Shown here in pieces: positions 17,539 through 27,300 of a stretch of DNA of 32,550 nt; positions within the stretch are counted from its first letter, which is position 1; each line of letters opens with the position of its first letter. Position numbers and translations under genes: made by a program. Below the pieces are notes generated by a model. That model saw only the letters and a program-made list of their open reading frames with translations, had not been told where the DNA came from and searched no databases. This DNA comes from a bacterium (GTDB lineage Bacteria; Bacillota; Bacilli; Lactobacillales; Streptococcaceae), in assembly GCA_905221035.1 (NCBI GenBank), contig CAJNBP010000018.1, forward strand, positions 1 through 32,550. The letters are read 5' to 3'.

Positions 17539-18387
17539 ATGAAACTAGCTGTTATCACAGATTCTTCTGCCTATCTCAGTGCAGAGACCTTGCAAAGAGA
17601 AGATTTATTTGTCTTAGATATTCCTGTCAATATTGATGGTGAGGAGTATGTCGAAGGCATTAATCTGACTGCTGACCAATTTTACCAAAAAATGGCTCAG
17701 GCTTCTGAATTGCCTAAGACCAGTCAACCAAGCATTGCCAAGTTAGATGAAATTTTAACTTCGCTCAAAGAACAAGGCTATACCCATGCCTTGGGGCTTT
17801 TCCTATCTTCTGGAATTTCAGGTTTTTATCAAAATATTCAGTATATGGTGGATGATTATGAGGGCTTGACCATTGCTTTTCCAGACACTTTGATTACAAG
17901 TGCTCCGCTGGGTATTATGGTTGAAAGTGTCTTTAACTGGTGCGACCAGGGCGATGATTTTGCCATTATTCAGGATAAGCTAGCTATTCAAATCAGCCGT
18001 ACGTCAGCTTTTATCATGGTAGATGATTTGGACCACTTGGTGAAAGGTGGACGTCTTTCAAATGGGGCTGCGATTTTGGGCAATCTGCTAAGCATTAAGC
18101 CAATCCTTTATTTTAACGATCAAGGTGTGATTGAAGTTTACGAAAAAGTTCGTACTGAGAAGAAAGCAACCAAGCGCTTAATTGAAATCATTAAGGAAAC
18201 AACGGCTTCAGGCCAATATCGGGTCATTGTCATTCACGGAAATGCTCCTGAAAAGGCTGAAGAATTGCGTCAACACTTGCTTGAATCTGGAGTGGGTACG
18301 GATATTTCACTTGCTACATTTGGCAGTGTCATTGGGACACACCTAGGATCAGGAAGTATTGCTCTGGGTTATATTCCAGTGATTTAG
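17539..18387 (+). CDS. degV: DegV family fatty-acid-binding protein
   Basis: A 282-aa DegV-domain protein. The family binds fatty acids, and in Staphylococcus the FakB proteins pass them to the kinase FakA. Features are the N-terminal [11 protein letters not shown], the ligand loop [14 protein letters not shown], and [12 protein letters not shown]. The C-terminal half has [24 protein letters not shown], typical of the family. Whether this is a FakB for the phospholipid pathway or another DegV member cannot be decided; no FakA gene is in the window. The following ~500 bases have no gene but a tandem hairpin array. Confidence 0.88.
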   Translation: MKLAVITDSSAYLSAETLQREDLFVLDIPVNIDGEEYVEGINLTADQFYQKMAQASELPKTSQPSIAKLDEILTSLKEQGYTHALGLFLSSGISGFYQNIQYMVDDYEGLTIAFPDTLITSAPLGIMVESVFNWCDQGDDFAIIQDKLAIQISRTSAFIMVDDLDHLVKGGRLSNGAAILGNLLSIKPILYFNDQGVIEVYEKVRTEKKATKRLIEIIKETTASGQYRVIVIHGNAPEKAEELRQHLLESGVGTDISLATFGSVIGTHLGSGSIALGYIPVI

Positions 18388-18412
18388 TTAGCACTTTTAG
18401 ACTAGTTAAGAT

Positions 18413-18895
18413 GGCTTTGTATCTTAGCAATTGAACACGGACTAGCTACCTCTTGAAAAAAGATGCCTGTCTTGCCTTTCGTGGAAAGTCAGTGCCATTC
18501 CCTATTTTTCATGGGCAGCTAATGTCCTTTGTATCTTGATAATTGAACACGCCTGGAACCTTGTGTGAAAAAGATAGTTCGTCCGAGGAGTAGACACTCC
18601 TTGATCAGAACTCCTATTTTCACTTTGTGTTCTTACAGGCTTTGTATCTTAGAAATTGAAGTATCTTAGAAATTGAACATGGACTAGCTACCTCTTGAAA
18701 AAAGCTGCCTGTCTTACCTTTCGTGGAAAGTCAGCGTCATTCCCTATTTTTCATGGACAGCTAAGGTCCTTTGTATTTTGATAATTGAACACGCCTGGAA
18801 CCCTGTGTGAAAAAGATAGTTCGTCCGAGGAGTAGACACTTCTTGATCAGAACTCTTATTTGCACTTTGTGTTCTTACAGGCTTTGTATCTTAGA
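18413..18895 (+). repeat. Tandem array of four ~112-bp hairpin units (A-B-A-B)
   Basis: Two direct repeats of 225 and 242 bp (18413-18637 and 18638-18879), plus a 16-base start of a third (GGCTTTGTATCTTAGA), fill the space between degV and dapB. Each repeat splits into two related halves, A (18413-18524; 18638-18766) and B (18525-18637; 18767-18879). Both halves open with a CTTTGTATCTT-AATTGAACA motif and both have an outer stem of the type TGAAAA/TTTTCA. In B1 further stems nest inside: AGTTC/GAACT, then AGGAGT/ACTCCT with an AGAC loop. In A1 the inner stem is CTTTC/GAAAG. The 17-bp length difference is a short duplication (GTATCTTAGAAATTGAA). No promoter or frame was recognised. It could be an array of small RNAs, a regulatory leader for dapB, or a known repeat family. 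Confidence 0.8.
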
Positions 18896-18906
18896 CAGGA
18901 GTAGAG

Positions 18907-19674
18907 ATGAGTATTCGAGTAATTATTGCTGGTTTTAAGGGTAAGATGGGCCAAGCTGCTTGCCAGATGGTCTTGGCTGATCCAGACTTGGACTTGGTAG
19001 CAGTTTTGGATCCTTTTGAGTCTGAATCAGAATGGCAGGGAATTCCTGTTTTCAAGGATAAGGCTGATTTAGCAGGCTTTGAAGCGGATGTCTGGGTAGA
19101 TTTCACAACTCCAGCCGTTGCCTATGAAAATACACGCTTTGCTCTTGAAAATGGCTTTGCTCCAGTAGTTGGAACGACTGGTTTCACAAGTGAAGAAATT
19201 GCAGAGCTAAAAGCATTTTCTCGTGAACAAAATTTGGGTGGTTTGATCGCTCCAAATTTTGCCTTGGGTGCTGTCTTGCTCATGCAATTTGCGAAGCAGG
19301 CTGCTAAATATTTCCCAAATGTGGAGATTATCGAGCTCCATCATGACAAGAAAAAGGATGCTCCGAGTGGAACAGCTATTAAAACAGCTGAGTTGATGGC
19401 AGAAGTTCGGGAGTCTGTCCAGCAAGGTGCGCCTGATGAGGAAGAATTGATTGCAGGTGCTCGTGGTGCTGACTTTGATGGCATGCGGATCCACTCAGTT
19501 CGTTTACCAGGCTTGGTAGCCCATCAGGAAGTCATCTTTGGCAATCAGGGAGAAGGATTGACCCTCCGTCATGACTCCTATGACCGCAGCTCCTTCATGA
19601 CAGGGGTCAATTTGGGAATTAAAGAAGTTGTCAAGCGTCATGAGCTTGTCTATGGATTAGAACACTTATTATGA
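18907..19674 (+). CDS. dapB: 4-hydroxy-tetrahydrodipicolinate reductase
   Basis: Second committed step of lysine/diaminopimelate synthesis; in this group it supplies lysine for the peptidoglycan stem peptide. The 255-aa protein has the N-terminal dinucleotide site [12 protein letters not shown], the WVDFTTPAV strand, VVGTTGF, and the substrate signature [15 protein letters not shown] with catalytic His and Lys. The start follows AGGAG. The first four bases of cca overlap the stop (ATGA). It lies directly behind the tandem hairpin array, and no obvious promoter is seen between array and gene, so its promoter may lie in the array or further upstream. Confidence 0.96.
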   Translation: MSIRVIIAGFKGKMGQAACQMVLADPDLDLVAVLDPFESESEWQGIPVFKDKADLAGFEADVWVDFTTPAVAYENTRFALENGFAPVVGTTGFTSEEIAELKAFSREQNLGGLIAPNFALGAVLLMQFAKQAAKYFPNVEIIELHHDKKKDAPSGTAIKTAELMAEVRESVQQGAPDEEELIAGARGADFDGMRIHSVRLPGLVAHQEVIFGNQGEGLTLRHDSYDRSSFMTGVNLGIKEVVKRHELVYGLEHLL

Positions 19675-20870
19675 GATTAACGCAAATGCCTTCTGAATTT
19701 CAGAAGGCTTTACCAGTATTAGAAAAAATTAAAGAAGCAGGCTTTGAAGCTTATTTTGTTGGGGGCTCTGTTCGAGATGCCCTTCTCAATCGTCCCATCC
19801 ACGATGTGGACATTGCGACGTCTTCTTATCCAGAAGAGACCAAGCAGATTTTTCCGCGAACGGCTGATATCGGAATCGAGCACGGAACTGTCTTGGTTTT
19901 AGATGGGGATGAAGAGTACGAAGTAACCACATTCAGAACAGAAGATGTCTATGTAGACTATCGCAGACCCAGTGCGGTTTCCTTTGTGCGTTCGTTAGAA
20001 GAAGACCTTAAGCGCCGTGATTTTACAGTCAACGCCTTTGCCTTGGATGAGACAGGGGAAATCATTGACTTGTTTCATGGTTTAGAGGATTTGGAAAACC
20101 AAGTCTTGCGAGCAGTTGGAGTGGCTAGTGAGCGTTTCAACGAAGACGCTTTGCGGATTATGCGTGGTTTCCGTTTTCAGGCCAGTCTTGGCTTTGAACT
20201 TGAGACAGAAACGTTTAAAGCAATGAAGACCTTGACACCACTTTTGGAGAAAATTTCTGTAGAGCGTACCTTCGTTGAGTTTGATAAACTCTTGCTGGCT
20301 CCGTTTTGGAGAAGGGGCTTGGCTTCCATGATTGAGAGTCAAGCTTATGATTATCTCCCTGATATGACATCTACACAGGACAATCTCAACAGACTGTTTG
20401 ATTTGGAGACTGATTTTACTTTTGAATCTTCTGAACAAGGCTGGGCAGCTCTTTTGTGGGCTTTGGAGATTGAAAATGCGCAGGCGTTTTTGAAAGCTTG
20501 GAAGACCTCACGCCAGTTTGCTAAGCAGGTTCAGGATTTGCTGACTATTTTGGCTCTGCGTGAAAAGGGAGAATTGAGCAAGCGCGATTGTTATCGCTTT
20601 GACTTGGCTTTGCTTTTACAGGCTGAAAATCTTCGTCAGGCTCAAGGGAAACCAGTCAACCCACAAGCGATTGCAGAAACCTACCATAGTCTGACCATTC
20701 ATGATAAGAAAGAAATCCAAATCAACGGTGGTATTTTGATCAAGGAATATGGTTACCAGCCAGGACCTGACTTGGGAGAGATTTTAACAGAAATTGAGTA
20801 TGCCATTGTCGATGGAGAATTGGAAAATGACCGTCAAGCCATCCATGCTTACCTGAGGGAGAAAAAATGA
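19671..20870 (+). CDS. cca: CCA-adding tRNA nucleotidyltransferase
   Basis: Adds or repairs the 3' CCA of tRNAs. The 399-aa class II enzyme has the nucleotidyltransferase core GGSVRDALL with the metal-binding HDVDIATS, the RRDFTVNA motif, and [17 protein letters not shown] in the neck region. The C-terminal body and tail are helical. In pneumococcal annotation it is also called papS, but the length and motifs fit a bacterial CCA enzyme. It overlaps dapB upstream and the ABC-F gene downstream by 4 bases, so these three genes form one translationally coupled operon with no shared pathway. Confidence 0.94.
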   Translation: MRLTQMPSEFQKALPVLEKIKEAGFEAYFVGGSVRDALLNRPIHDVDIATSSYPEETKQIFPRTADIGIEHGTVLVLDGDEEYEVTTFRTEDVYVDYRRPSAVSFVRSLEEDLKRRDFTVNAFALDETGEIIDLFHGLEDLENQVLRAVGVASERFNEDALRIMRGFRFQASLGFELETETFKAMKTLTPLLEKISVERTFVEFDKLLLAPFWRRGLASMIESQAYDYLPDMTSTQDNLNRLFDLETDFTFESSEQGWAALLWALEIENAQAFLKAWKTSRQFAKQVQDLLTILALREKGELSKRDCYRFDLALLLQAENLRQAQGKPVNPQAIAETYHSLTIHDKKEIQINGGILIKEYGYQPGPDLGEILTEIEYAIVDGELENDRQAIHAYLREKK

Positions 20871-22738
20871 GTGATTTTATCGTTGAAAAACTAAGTAAAT
20901 CCGTCGGTGATAAGACCGTTTTTAAGGATATTTCCTTTATTATCCATGACTTGGATAGAATTGGTCTAATCGGTGTCAATGGAACAGGGAAGACCACCCT
21001 TTTAGATGTCCTTTCGGGTATGTCTGGCTTTGATGGGGATGTCAGTCCTTTTTCAGCTAAGAATGATTACCAGATTGGTTACTTGACTCAAGATCCTGAT
21101 TTTGATGATAGCAAGACCGTTTTGGATACGGTTCTATCCAGCGACCTCAAGGAAATCCAGCTCATTCGTGAGTACGAGTTGATCATGCTCAACTACAGTG
21201 AGGACAAGCAGGTACGTTTGGAACGGGTCATGGCTGAAATGGACTCTCTCCAAGCTTGGGAAATTGAGAGTCAGGTCAAGACCGTTCTTAGCAAGCTGGG
21301 TATTCAGGACTTATCTACTCCTGTTGGGGAATTGTCAGGTGGTTTAAGAAGACGGGTCCAGTTGGCGCAAGTTTTACTTGGCAACCATGACCTCTTGCTA
21401 CTGGACGAGCCGACCAACCATCTGGATATTGCGACTATTGAGTGGCTGACCCTCTTTTTGAAAAATTCTAAGAAAACCGTCCTTTTTATCACCCATGATC
21501 GTTATTTCCTAGACGCTTTATCAACACGGATTTTCGAGTTGGATCGAGCAGGTTTGACGGAATATCAGGGGAATTATCAGGACTATGTTCGCCTTAAGGC
21601 GGAACAGGATGAGCGCGATGCGGCTCTTCTCCATAAAAAAGAACAACTTTATAAGCAAGAATTGGCCTGGATGCGCAGACAACCGCAGGCGCGTGCGACC
21701 AAGCAGCAGGCTCGTATCAATCGTTTCCATGACTTGAAAAAGGAAGTTTCAGGCGGTGTTGCTGAAACAGACTTAACCATGAACTTTGAAACCAGTCGGA
21801 TTGGGAAGAAAGTCATCGAGTTTCAGGATGTTTCCTTTGCCTATGAAAACAAGCCTATTTTACAAGATTTTAATCTCTTGGTGCAGGCCAAAGATCGTAT
21901 TGGAATCGTTGGGGACAACGGTGTGGGAAAATCAACCCTGCTTAACTTGATTGCAGGCATTCTTGCGCCGACAGCAGGACAAGTTGTGATTGGGGAAACT
22001 GTTCGCATCGCCTATTTCTCTCAACAAATTGAAGGTTTGGATGAAAGCAAGCGAGTTATCAATTACCTGCAGGAAGTGGCAGAAGAAGTGAAGATCAGCG
22101 GTGGTTCTACGACTTCCATTGCTGAGTTGTTGGAGCAGTTCCTTTTCCCACGTTCGACGCATGGAACCTTGATTGAGAAATTGTCTGGCGGCGAGAAAAA
22201 ACGTCTTTATCTCCTCAAATTGCTCTTGGAAAAACCAAATGTTCTTCTCTTGGACGAACCGACAAATGACCTAGATATTGCTACTTTGACAGTTTTGGAG
22301 AATTTCTTGCAAGGCTTTGCAGGGCCTGTCTTGACAGTTAGTCACGACCGCTATTTCTTGGATAAGGTAGCGACCAAGATTCTAGCTTTTGAGGATGGCA
22401 AGATTCGTCCTTTCTTTGGTCATTACACCGACTACCTTGATGAAAAGGCCTTTGAAACAGATATGGCCAATCAAGTGCAAAAGGCTGAAAAGGAAAAAGT
22501 AGTCAAGGTTAGAGAAGACAAGAAACGCATGACTTATCAAGAAAAGCAGGAGTGGGCAAGTATCGAAGACGATATTGAAGCCTTGGAAAATCGTATCGCT
22601 GCTATTGAAGAGGAGATGCAGGCCAATGGCTCTGACTTTGGTAAGCTGGCTACTCTCCAAAAAGAACTGGATGAGAAAAACGAAGCACTCCTTGAAAAAT
22701 ACGAACGCTATGAATACCTAAGTGAATTTGATAGCTAG
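20867..22738 (+). CDS. ABC-F family ATPase (Uup/YfmR-like)
   Basis: A 623-aa soluble twin-ATPase without transmembrane segments, so a translation factor rather than a transporter. The first cassette has Walker [10 protein letters not shown], signature [12 protein letters not shown] and Walker [13 protein letters not shown]. The second has [21 protein letters not shown] and [11 protein letters not shown]. The linker between them is rich in charged residues ([19 protein letters not shown]). The C-terminus has a coiled coil (about residues 545-620) as in Uup and YfmR. Those relatives act on stalled or proline-rich translation; this is family inference. No sign of an antibiotic-resistance subtype was seen. 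Confidence 0.88.
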   Translation: MSDFIVEKLSKSVGDKTVFKDISFIIHDLDRIGLIGVNGTGKTTLLDVLSGMSGFDGDVSPFSAKNDYQIGYLTQDPDFDDSKTVLDTVLSSDLKEIQLIREYELIMLNYSEDKQVRLERVMAEMDSLQAWEIESQVKTVLSKLGIQDLSTPVGELSGGLRRRVQLAQVLLGNHDLLLLDEPTNHLDIATIEWLTLFLKNSKKTVLFITHDRYFLDALSTRIFELDRAGLTEYQGNYQDYVRLKAEQDERDAALLHKKEQLYKQELAWMRRQPQARATKQQARINRFHDLKKEVSGGVAETDLTMNFETSRIGKKVIEFQDVSFAYENKPILQDFNLLVQAKDRIGIVGDNGVGKSTLLNLIAGILAPTAGQVVIGETVRIAYFSQQIEGLDESKRVINYLQEVAEEVKISGGSTTSIAELLEQFLFPRSTHGTLIEKLSGGEKKRLYLLKLLLEKPNVLLLDEPTNDLDIATLTVLENFLQGFAGPVLTVSHDRYFLDKVATKILAFEDGKIRPFFGHYTDYLDEKAFETDMANQVQKAEKEKVVKVREDKKRMTYQEKQEWASIEDDIEALENRIAAIEEEMQANGSDFGKLATLQKELDEKNEALLEKYERYEYLSEFDS

Positions 22739-22739
22739 A

Positions 22740-22786
22740 AGAATAGAAAAATCCCGTCTAATGACAGGATTTCTCTATTCTTTTTT
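22740..22786. terminator. Bidirectional terminator between ABC-F gene and mntE
   Basis: AGAATAGA (22740-22747) pairs with TCTATTCT (22774-22781), with an inner AAATCC/GGATTT stem, followed by a T run to 22786. The hairpin overlaps the end of the minus-strand gene. Confidence 0.8.
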
Positions 22787-23959
22787 GGTTTCTTGATGAA
22801 AGATATTTTGCCAAGTTTCGTGACGGCGCCAGATACTGGTATGGACGATACCATCTAACTCATAGCAGATGAGTTTGGTCTTTTGACTGATGGAAGTGAT
22901 CTGAATATCCTTGATAGCTGAATTCAAATCTTTTTCGGCTTTATAGGCCTCTTTATCCATCTGCTCTCCATCCTGACGAATATAAACAAAATCATCAGCC
23001 AAGAGTTCTTCCAGTTGATTTCCCTGATCAATCAATTGCTCGCGCATCAGCAATTTTTTGTAGACATTGTCTAAAATTTCGTCCTCAGGGATGGGTGCTG
23101 GTTCGATATGGACATCGGTATCAAAGACTCCAAAACGTTCCTCCAGCATAGACTCGACTTGATCCGCAATTTCGTGACTTTCATAAACCGACAAGTCAGG
23201 ATTCATCTCTAGTGTGATATCCAGGTAAATATTGCTACCGTAGGTACGACCTCTTTGGGACTTAACTTTGCTGATTTTGGGAATTTCCATGATAGCCTTT
23301 TGATAATCCTCAAGCAGACGATCATCGAAGCCATCTGATAGACTAAAAGAAGACTCGATAAAGATATCATAGGCGGTCTTCAAAATAAAGAAAGTGATGA
23401 TGATAGCGACCAGTTTATCCACAATCGGATAATTAAAACTGCTAGCTAGGATGGCGATGGTCGTTCCAAGTGAAGTAACAGCATCGGAAAGATTGTCCTT
23501 AGCAGCGGCCTTCAGTGCCTTGGAGTTAGATTTCTTACTGAGGCGAGTATTGTAGAGATAGACCACAAACATAACCGCTGCAGAAATGATTCCTAGAGTT
23601 GCGCCCAGAGGATCAATGACCGTTTCTTCCCGACTGAGAATCTTTTGGATGGTATCCCTTAGAACATCGAAACCAACATAGAACATGATGATGGAAGTAA
23701 TTAAGCTTGCCAAATCCTCAATCTTCCAGTGACCAAAACGGTGGTCACGATCTGCAGGCTGGCGCGCCATCCGAATCCCGATTAAGAGGGCCACATTTCC
23801 AATGATGTCCGAGACGTTGTTAAAACCATCAGCCACCAAACTGGATGAATGAAGAAGATGTCCAGTTGCCAATTTGGCTGCAGACAAGATCAAATAGGTT
23901 GAAATGCTGATAATGGCCCCACGCTCAGCTAACTTGAGATTTGAAATAGATTGCTTCAT
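22775..23959 (-). CDS. mntE: Cation diffusion facilitator, probable manganese exporter MntE
   Basis: A 394-aa membrane protein of the CDF family. About six transmembrane helices occupy the first ~210 residues. The metal-binding acidic pairs are DGFNNVSD in helix 2 and DNLSD in helix 5. The cytoplasmic domain follows (KVKSQRGRTYGSNIYLDI, then ESHEIADQVESML and DTDVHIEPAP), with an additional C-terminal ~100 residues. In pneumococcus the gene at this position next to the ABC-F gene is, as I recall, mntE, which exports manganese; the other CDF, CzcD, exports zinc. I assign MntE from the acidic motif and gene order. It has its own minus-strand promoter. Confidence 0.86.
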   Translation of the reverse strand: MKQSISNLKLAERGAIISISTYLILSAAKLATGHLLHSSSLVADGFNNVSDIIGNVALLIGIRMARQPADRDHRFGHWKIEDLASLITSIIMFYVGFDVLRDTIQKILSREETVIDPLGATLGIISAAVMFVVYLYNTRLSKKSNSKALKAAAKDNLSDAVTSLGTTIAILASSFNYPIVDKLVAIIITFFILKTAYDIFIESSFSLSDGFDDRLLEDYQKAIMEIPKISKVKSQRGRTYGSNIYLDITLEMNPDLSVYESHEIADQVESMLEERFGVFDTDVHIEPAPIPEDEILDNVYKKLLMREQLIDQGNQLEELLADDFVYIRQDGEQMDKEAYKAEKDLNSAIKDIQITSISQKTKLICYELDGIVHTSIWRRHETWQNIFHQETKKE

Positions 23960-23992
23960 TCAACTTCCTTTCTAGTCACATAGCATTCTACC

Positions 23993-24021
23993 ATTATACT
24001 GGTTTTCAAGGGAAAATTCAA
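23993..24021 (-). promoter_or_regulatory. Promoter of mntE
   Basis: On the minus strand TTGAAT (24021-24016), 17-bp spacer, TATAAT (23998-23993). AAGGAAG precedes the start at 23959. No operator motif was recognised. Confidence 0.7.
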
Positions 24022-24139
24022 ATCACTTGAGCTAATTTAATTAAAAGTTATTAACTAGATCGAATAGAATATTTATACCTATTGAATACATAAAAATAAA
24101 TTATTTAAGTTTAATAATAAGCTGAAATAAGCTTAAAAC

Positions 24140-24153
24140 TTTTTTTTTTTTTT
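24140..24153 (+). repeat. Homopolymer run of 14 T
   Basis: An uninterrupted run of 14 T lies 23 bp upstream of the -35 of the giant surface-protein gene. Runs of this length slip during replication. Its position would fit an upstream promoter element or spacing between a regulator site and the promoter. The region 24022-24139 is AT-rich and holds no gene. Confidence 0.85.
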
Positions 24154-24176
24154 GCGAAAATTTAAAGTCAAATAAC

Positions 24177-24205
24177 TTGCATATATATTAAAAATAAAGT
24201 AGAAT
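24177..24205 (+). promoter_or_regulatory. Promoter of the giant surface protein
   Basis: TTGCAT (24177-24182), 17-bp spacer, TAGAAT (24200-24205). The predicted transcript starts near 24212 and has a leader of about 100 nt. Confidence 0.65.
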
Positions 24206-24219
24206 AGTTAATGTAGAAA

Positions 24220-24276
24220 CTTACATTGAATATCAGTATTAGCCGTTGCTTTCGTAGACGGCTAGTTTCATGTAAG
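24220..24276 (+). promoter_or_regulatory. Two-stem leader hairpin upstream of the surface protein
   Basis: CTTACAT (24220-24226) pairs with ATGTAAG (24270-24276), and inside it TAGCCGT (24240-24246) pairs with ACGGCTA (24258-24264). Both stems are perfect 7-bp stems. The downstream sequence is A-rich, not a T run, so this is not a typical terminator. It lies in the 5' leader, ending 17 bases before the AAGGAGA ribosome site (24294-24300). Confidence 0.7.
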
Positions 24277-24310
24277 AAAACATAAACTTTTAAAAGGAGA
24301 TCCTAAATTA

Positions 24311-27300
24311 ATGGAAAACAAGTCATCAAATAGTCTACGTCGCGAAAAGGTAACGCGCTATTCAATTCGTAAGTATAGTTTTGGTGCGGCTAGTGTAGCC
24401 GTGGCTGCCCTTTTCATGTTCCTAGGAAATGGAGCTGTATCAGCTAGTGAACTTAACAAGACAGGAGGACAATTGATTGAAAAGTCAGAAACGAACGAAT
24501 CACAAGTCGACAATGAATCCTCTAAACCAGCCTACCTTGCTCCAGCAGCTCCAGTAGTAGAGAATACTGTTAAACCAGCAGAAGGCGCTCCTGTAGAAAA
24601 ACCAGCTGCAGAAGAACGTACTGCTAAACCAGCAGAAGTAACAACTCCAGCTTTGGACAAAACACAGCTTAAAAACTACATTTCAGAAATTGAATCAAAA
24701 ATTTCTGCAGGCAAGTATGCGACTAAAACAGAAGAGAGTGTAGCTCTTTTGACATCTGAATTAGCTTCTGCTAAATCAGTTCTTGAATCTGCAACTACTC
24801 AAGATGAATTGAACTTAGCTTACAGAAACCTTGTCACTACAGTAAGCTCAAAATTAAAAAACAAACCCAAAAAAGAAGCTCCAAAAGTAGACACTACTAA
24901 CGGACAACCAACTCTAGGCAAAAAAGCAGAAAACACTGATAAAAAACCAGACTCTAACTCAATCGAGAACACAGGTTCTAACGATCCACGTAACGGGAAA
25001 GAGATGGATAAAGAGAATGCGTTCCGTGCAGATACAGATACAGAAGCACCAACAGTAGAAATACCATATTCTAATGATAAAAATGTATATGTATATGGTG
25101 CTGAAGAAGATGGATTTGATATTAAAATTAAAGATAATTCAGGTGTAATCAAAAGTGCAACTGTTTTACGTGGAGGAAATAACTCATTCGCTCCTGTAAC
25201 AGGTGAAGCAGATATGCTTAATGTACAATATGGTTATAAAGCAAATATATTCACGACTGAGACAACAGCATCTGAACAAAGCCCTGCTGTAATTCATTAT
25301 AGAGGTCTTCCTGGTGGAGAACTTACCGAAGCTCAATTAAAACAAGCTAAGACTACAGGTTTAACGTTAGGTTGGAGATATGTTAGAGCACTAGACAAGG
25401 CAGGAAATCTTCTAGATAACGTGGCTCAAGGTGATAAGTCAAAAGATAGAGACCCTGGAGGATTCAACGTTATCGTTAAACCTCAAACATACAAATATGA
25501 TATTAAAGATTTAACTGATTCTAGACGTATAACCGTAAATGATATTAATAATGTTACAGATGCAGATTTAACAACGATTAAATCAAGATTACAGTTAGAA
25601 TATTCTAAAACTAGTGATGATGCACGATTTGTAGGTGGAACAGATGTTTCAAATTCTTCTTCACTAATCGACACAGTTGCGGTATCAACAACTGAACCAA
25701 CTAAGCTTGTTGTAACATATAAAGATGGTTCTACAGATACAATTGAAAAAAGTAAAGTTTTAAACGTAAGACCAAAAGGAATTATCCCGTTCTCTAATCC
25801 AGCTACAAAAGAAATTTATGTATATAAAGGTGAAGAAACAAACCTTGAATTCGGTGTAACGGATGATAGTGGAAAAGTCAAAGATCTTCGTATAGCACAA
25901 GCTTCAGCAAACATAGACTATTCAGGTGCGGCAAGAGGACAGGTTAGGAATGAATATGGCTTAACAATGACTTCTGAAACGAATGCAAATGGTATTGTTG
26001 CAACAACGGCTAATCCAGCTACCACAAGAATTACAGGGACTGTATCTGTTCCAGGGAAACCAAATTATGTAGGTACATTAATGACAAGATACCTAGTTGC
26101 GGAAGATTTAGATGGAGCGGTTTTCTCTTATCCGGATGCTAATAAGAATTTAGATCAAGAAGGAGCTTTCAAACTAGTAGTTCGTGAACAAACTCAAAAA
26201 TATGATGTTCAATTGCAAGGTGCTGAATCAAATAAAATAGCAGTTGCCGATGTAAATAACCTTTCAACAGAAGATTTTGAGAAAATTAAAAATAATATCA
26301 AAATTATCTACAACACAGCTGATGATGCAAGATTAAAAGATAAAGAGGGAACAAGACATGGATCATTAGTAGAGAATGCTTCACAATATATTCAGTCTAT
26401 TACTAATGCAGGAAATAATATTGTAGTGACTTATAAAGATGGCTCTACAGATACGATTGAAAAAACATCAGTTCTACGTTCTGCACCTGGTCCAGTCGTA
26501 ACTAGAACGCAATCAAGAAAATCTGTTCTTAGCGAAGATGGAGTTTTATCGACTGACAGAACATTAACGGGTACAGGAACACCAGGAGCTACTATTAAAG
26601 TATCAGTAAAAGATGAACAAGATCCTACACAATTAACAACTTTATACGATAATGTCACAGTAGGAGCAGATGGAAATTGGTCAGTAGATCTTACGCATGG
26701 TTTATACAGCAACATTACAAACCAGGACCAACTTTATCCTAGAAAACCTCTTTCAGTTACTCAAACGGTAAATGGTTTAGAAAGTGTTGAAACAAAAGTA
26801 CCTGTTACTTTAGGAGTGTCAGAGGTATTGCCATCAGAAGCTTCTGCTGATAAAGCAAGTGTTGTAGCAGGTACTAAGAAGTTAGTAGTAAAAGTGCCGC
26901 ACGATGCAGGAATAGCGTACATTGAATATAATAAAGAAGGTTCAAGCAGAAAAGAAATTGGAATTAAACGTGAAACAGCCACAAGCGACTGGGCTGTAAA
27001 AGATGAATCTTTAGCAACGATTGATTCTGTAACTACAGATGGTTTCCAAGATACGATTACATTAACGATGAAAGAAAAAATCAAAGAAAATCTTAATGTA
27101 AGTATCATTTCTAACATAAAAGAAGGTAAATATTCGAGTGTAACAGGATGGAGACCAATTCCTGTAACAAACCAAGCCCCAACCATTACTTCTACAAACG
27201 GTCAAACAGAAACTACAGTAAATGTAGGAGCTACTGTTAATCCTGTTGATCTTGTGACTGCAGCAGACCATGAAGATGATAAAAATGCAACACTGGGAAC

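Noticed and set aside
18413..18895. CRISPR array between degV and dapB
   Set aside because: The units are ~112 bp, both halves recur together, and there are no unique spacers of 30-40 bp between identical short repeats.
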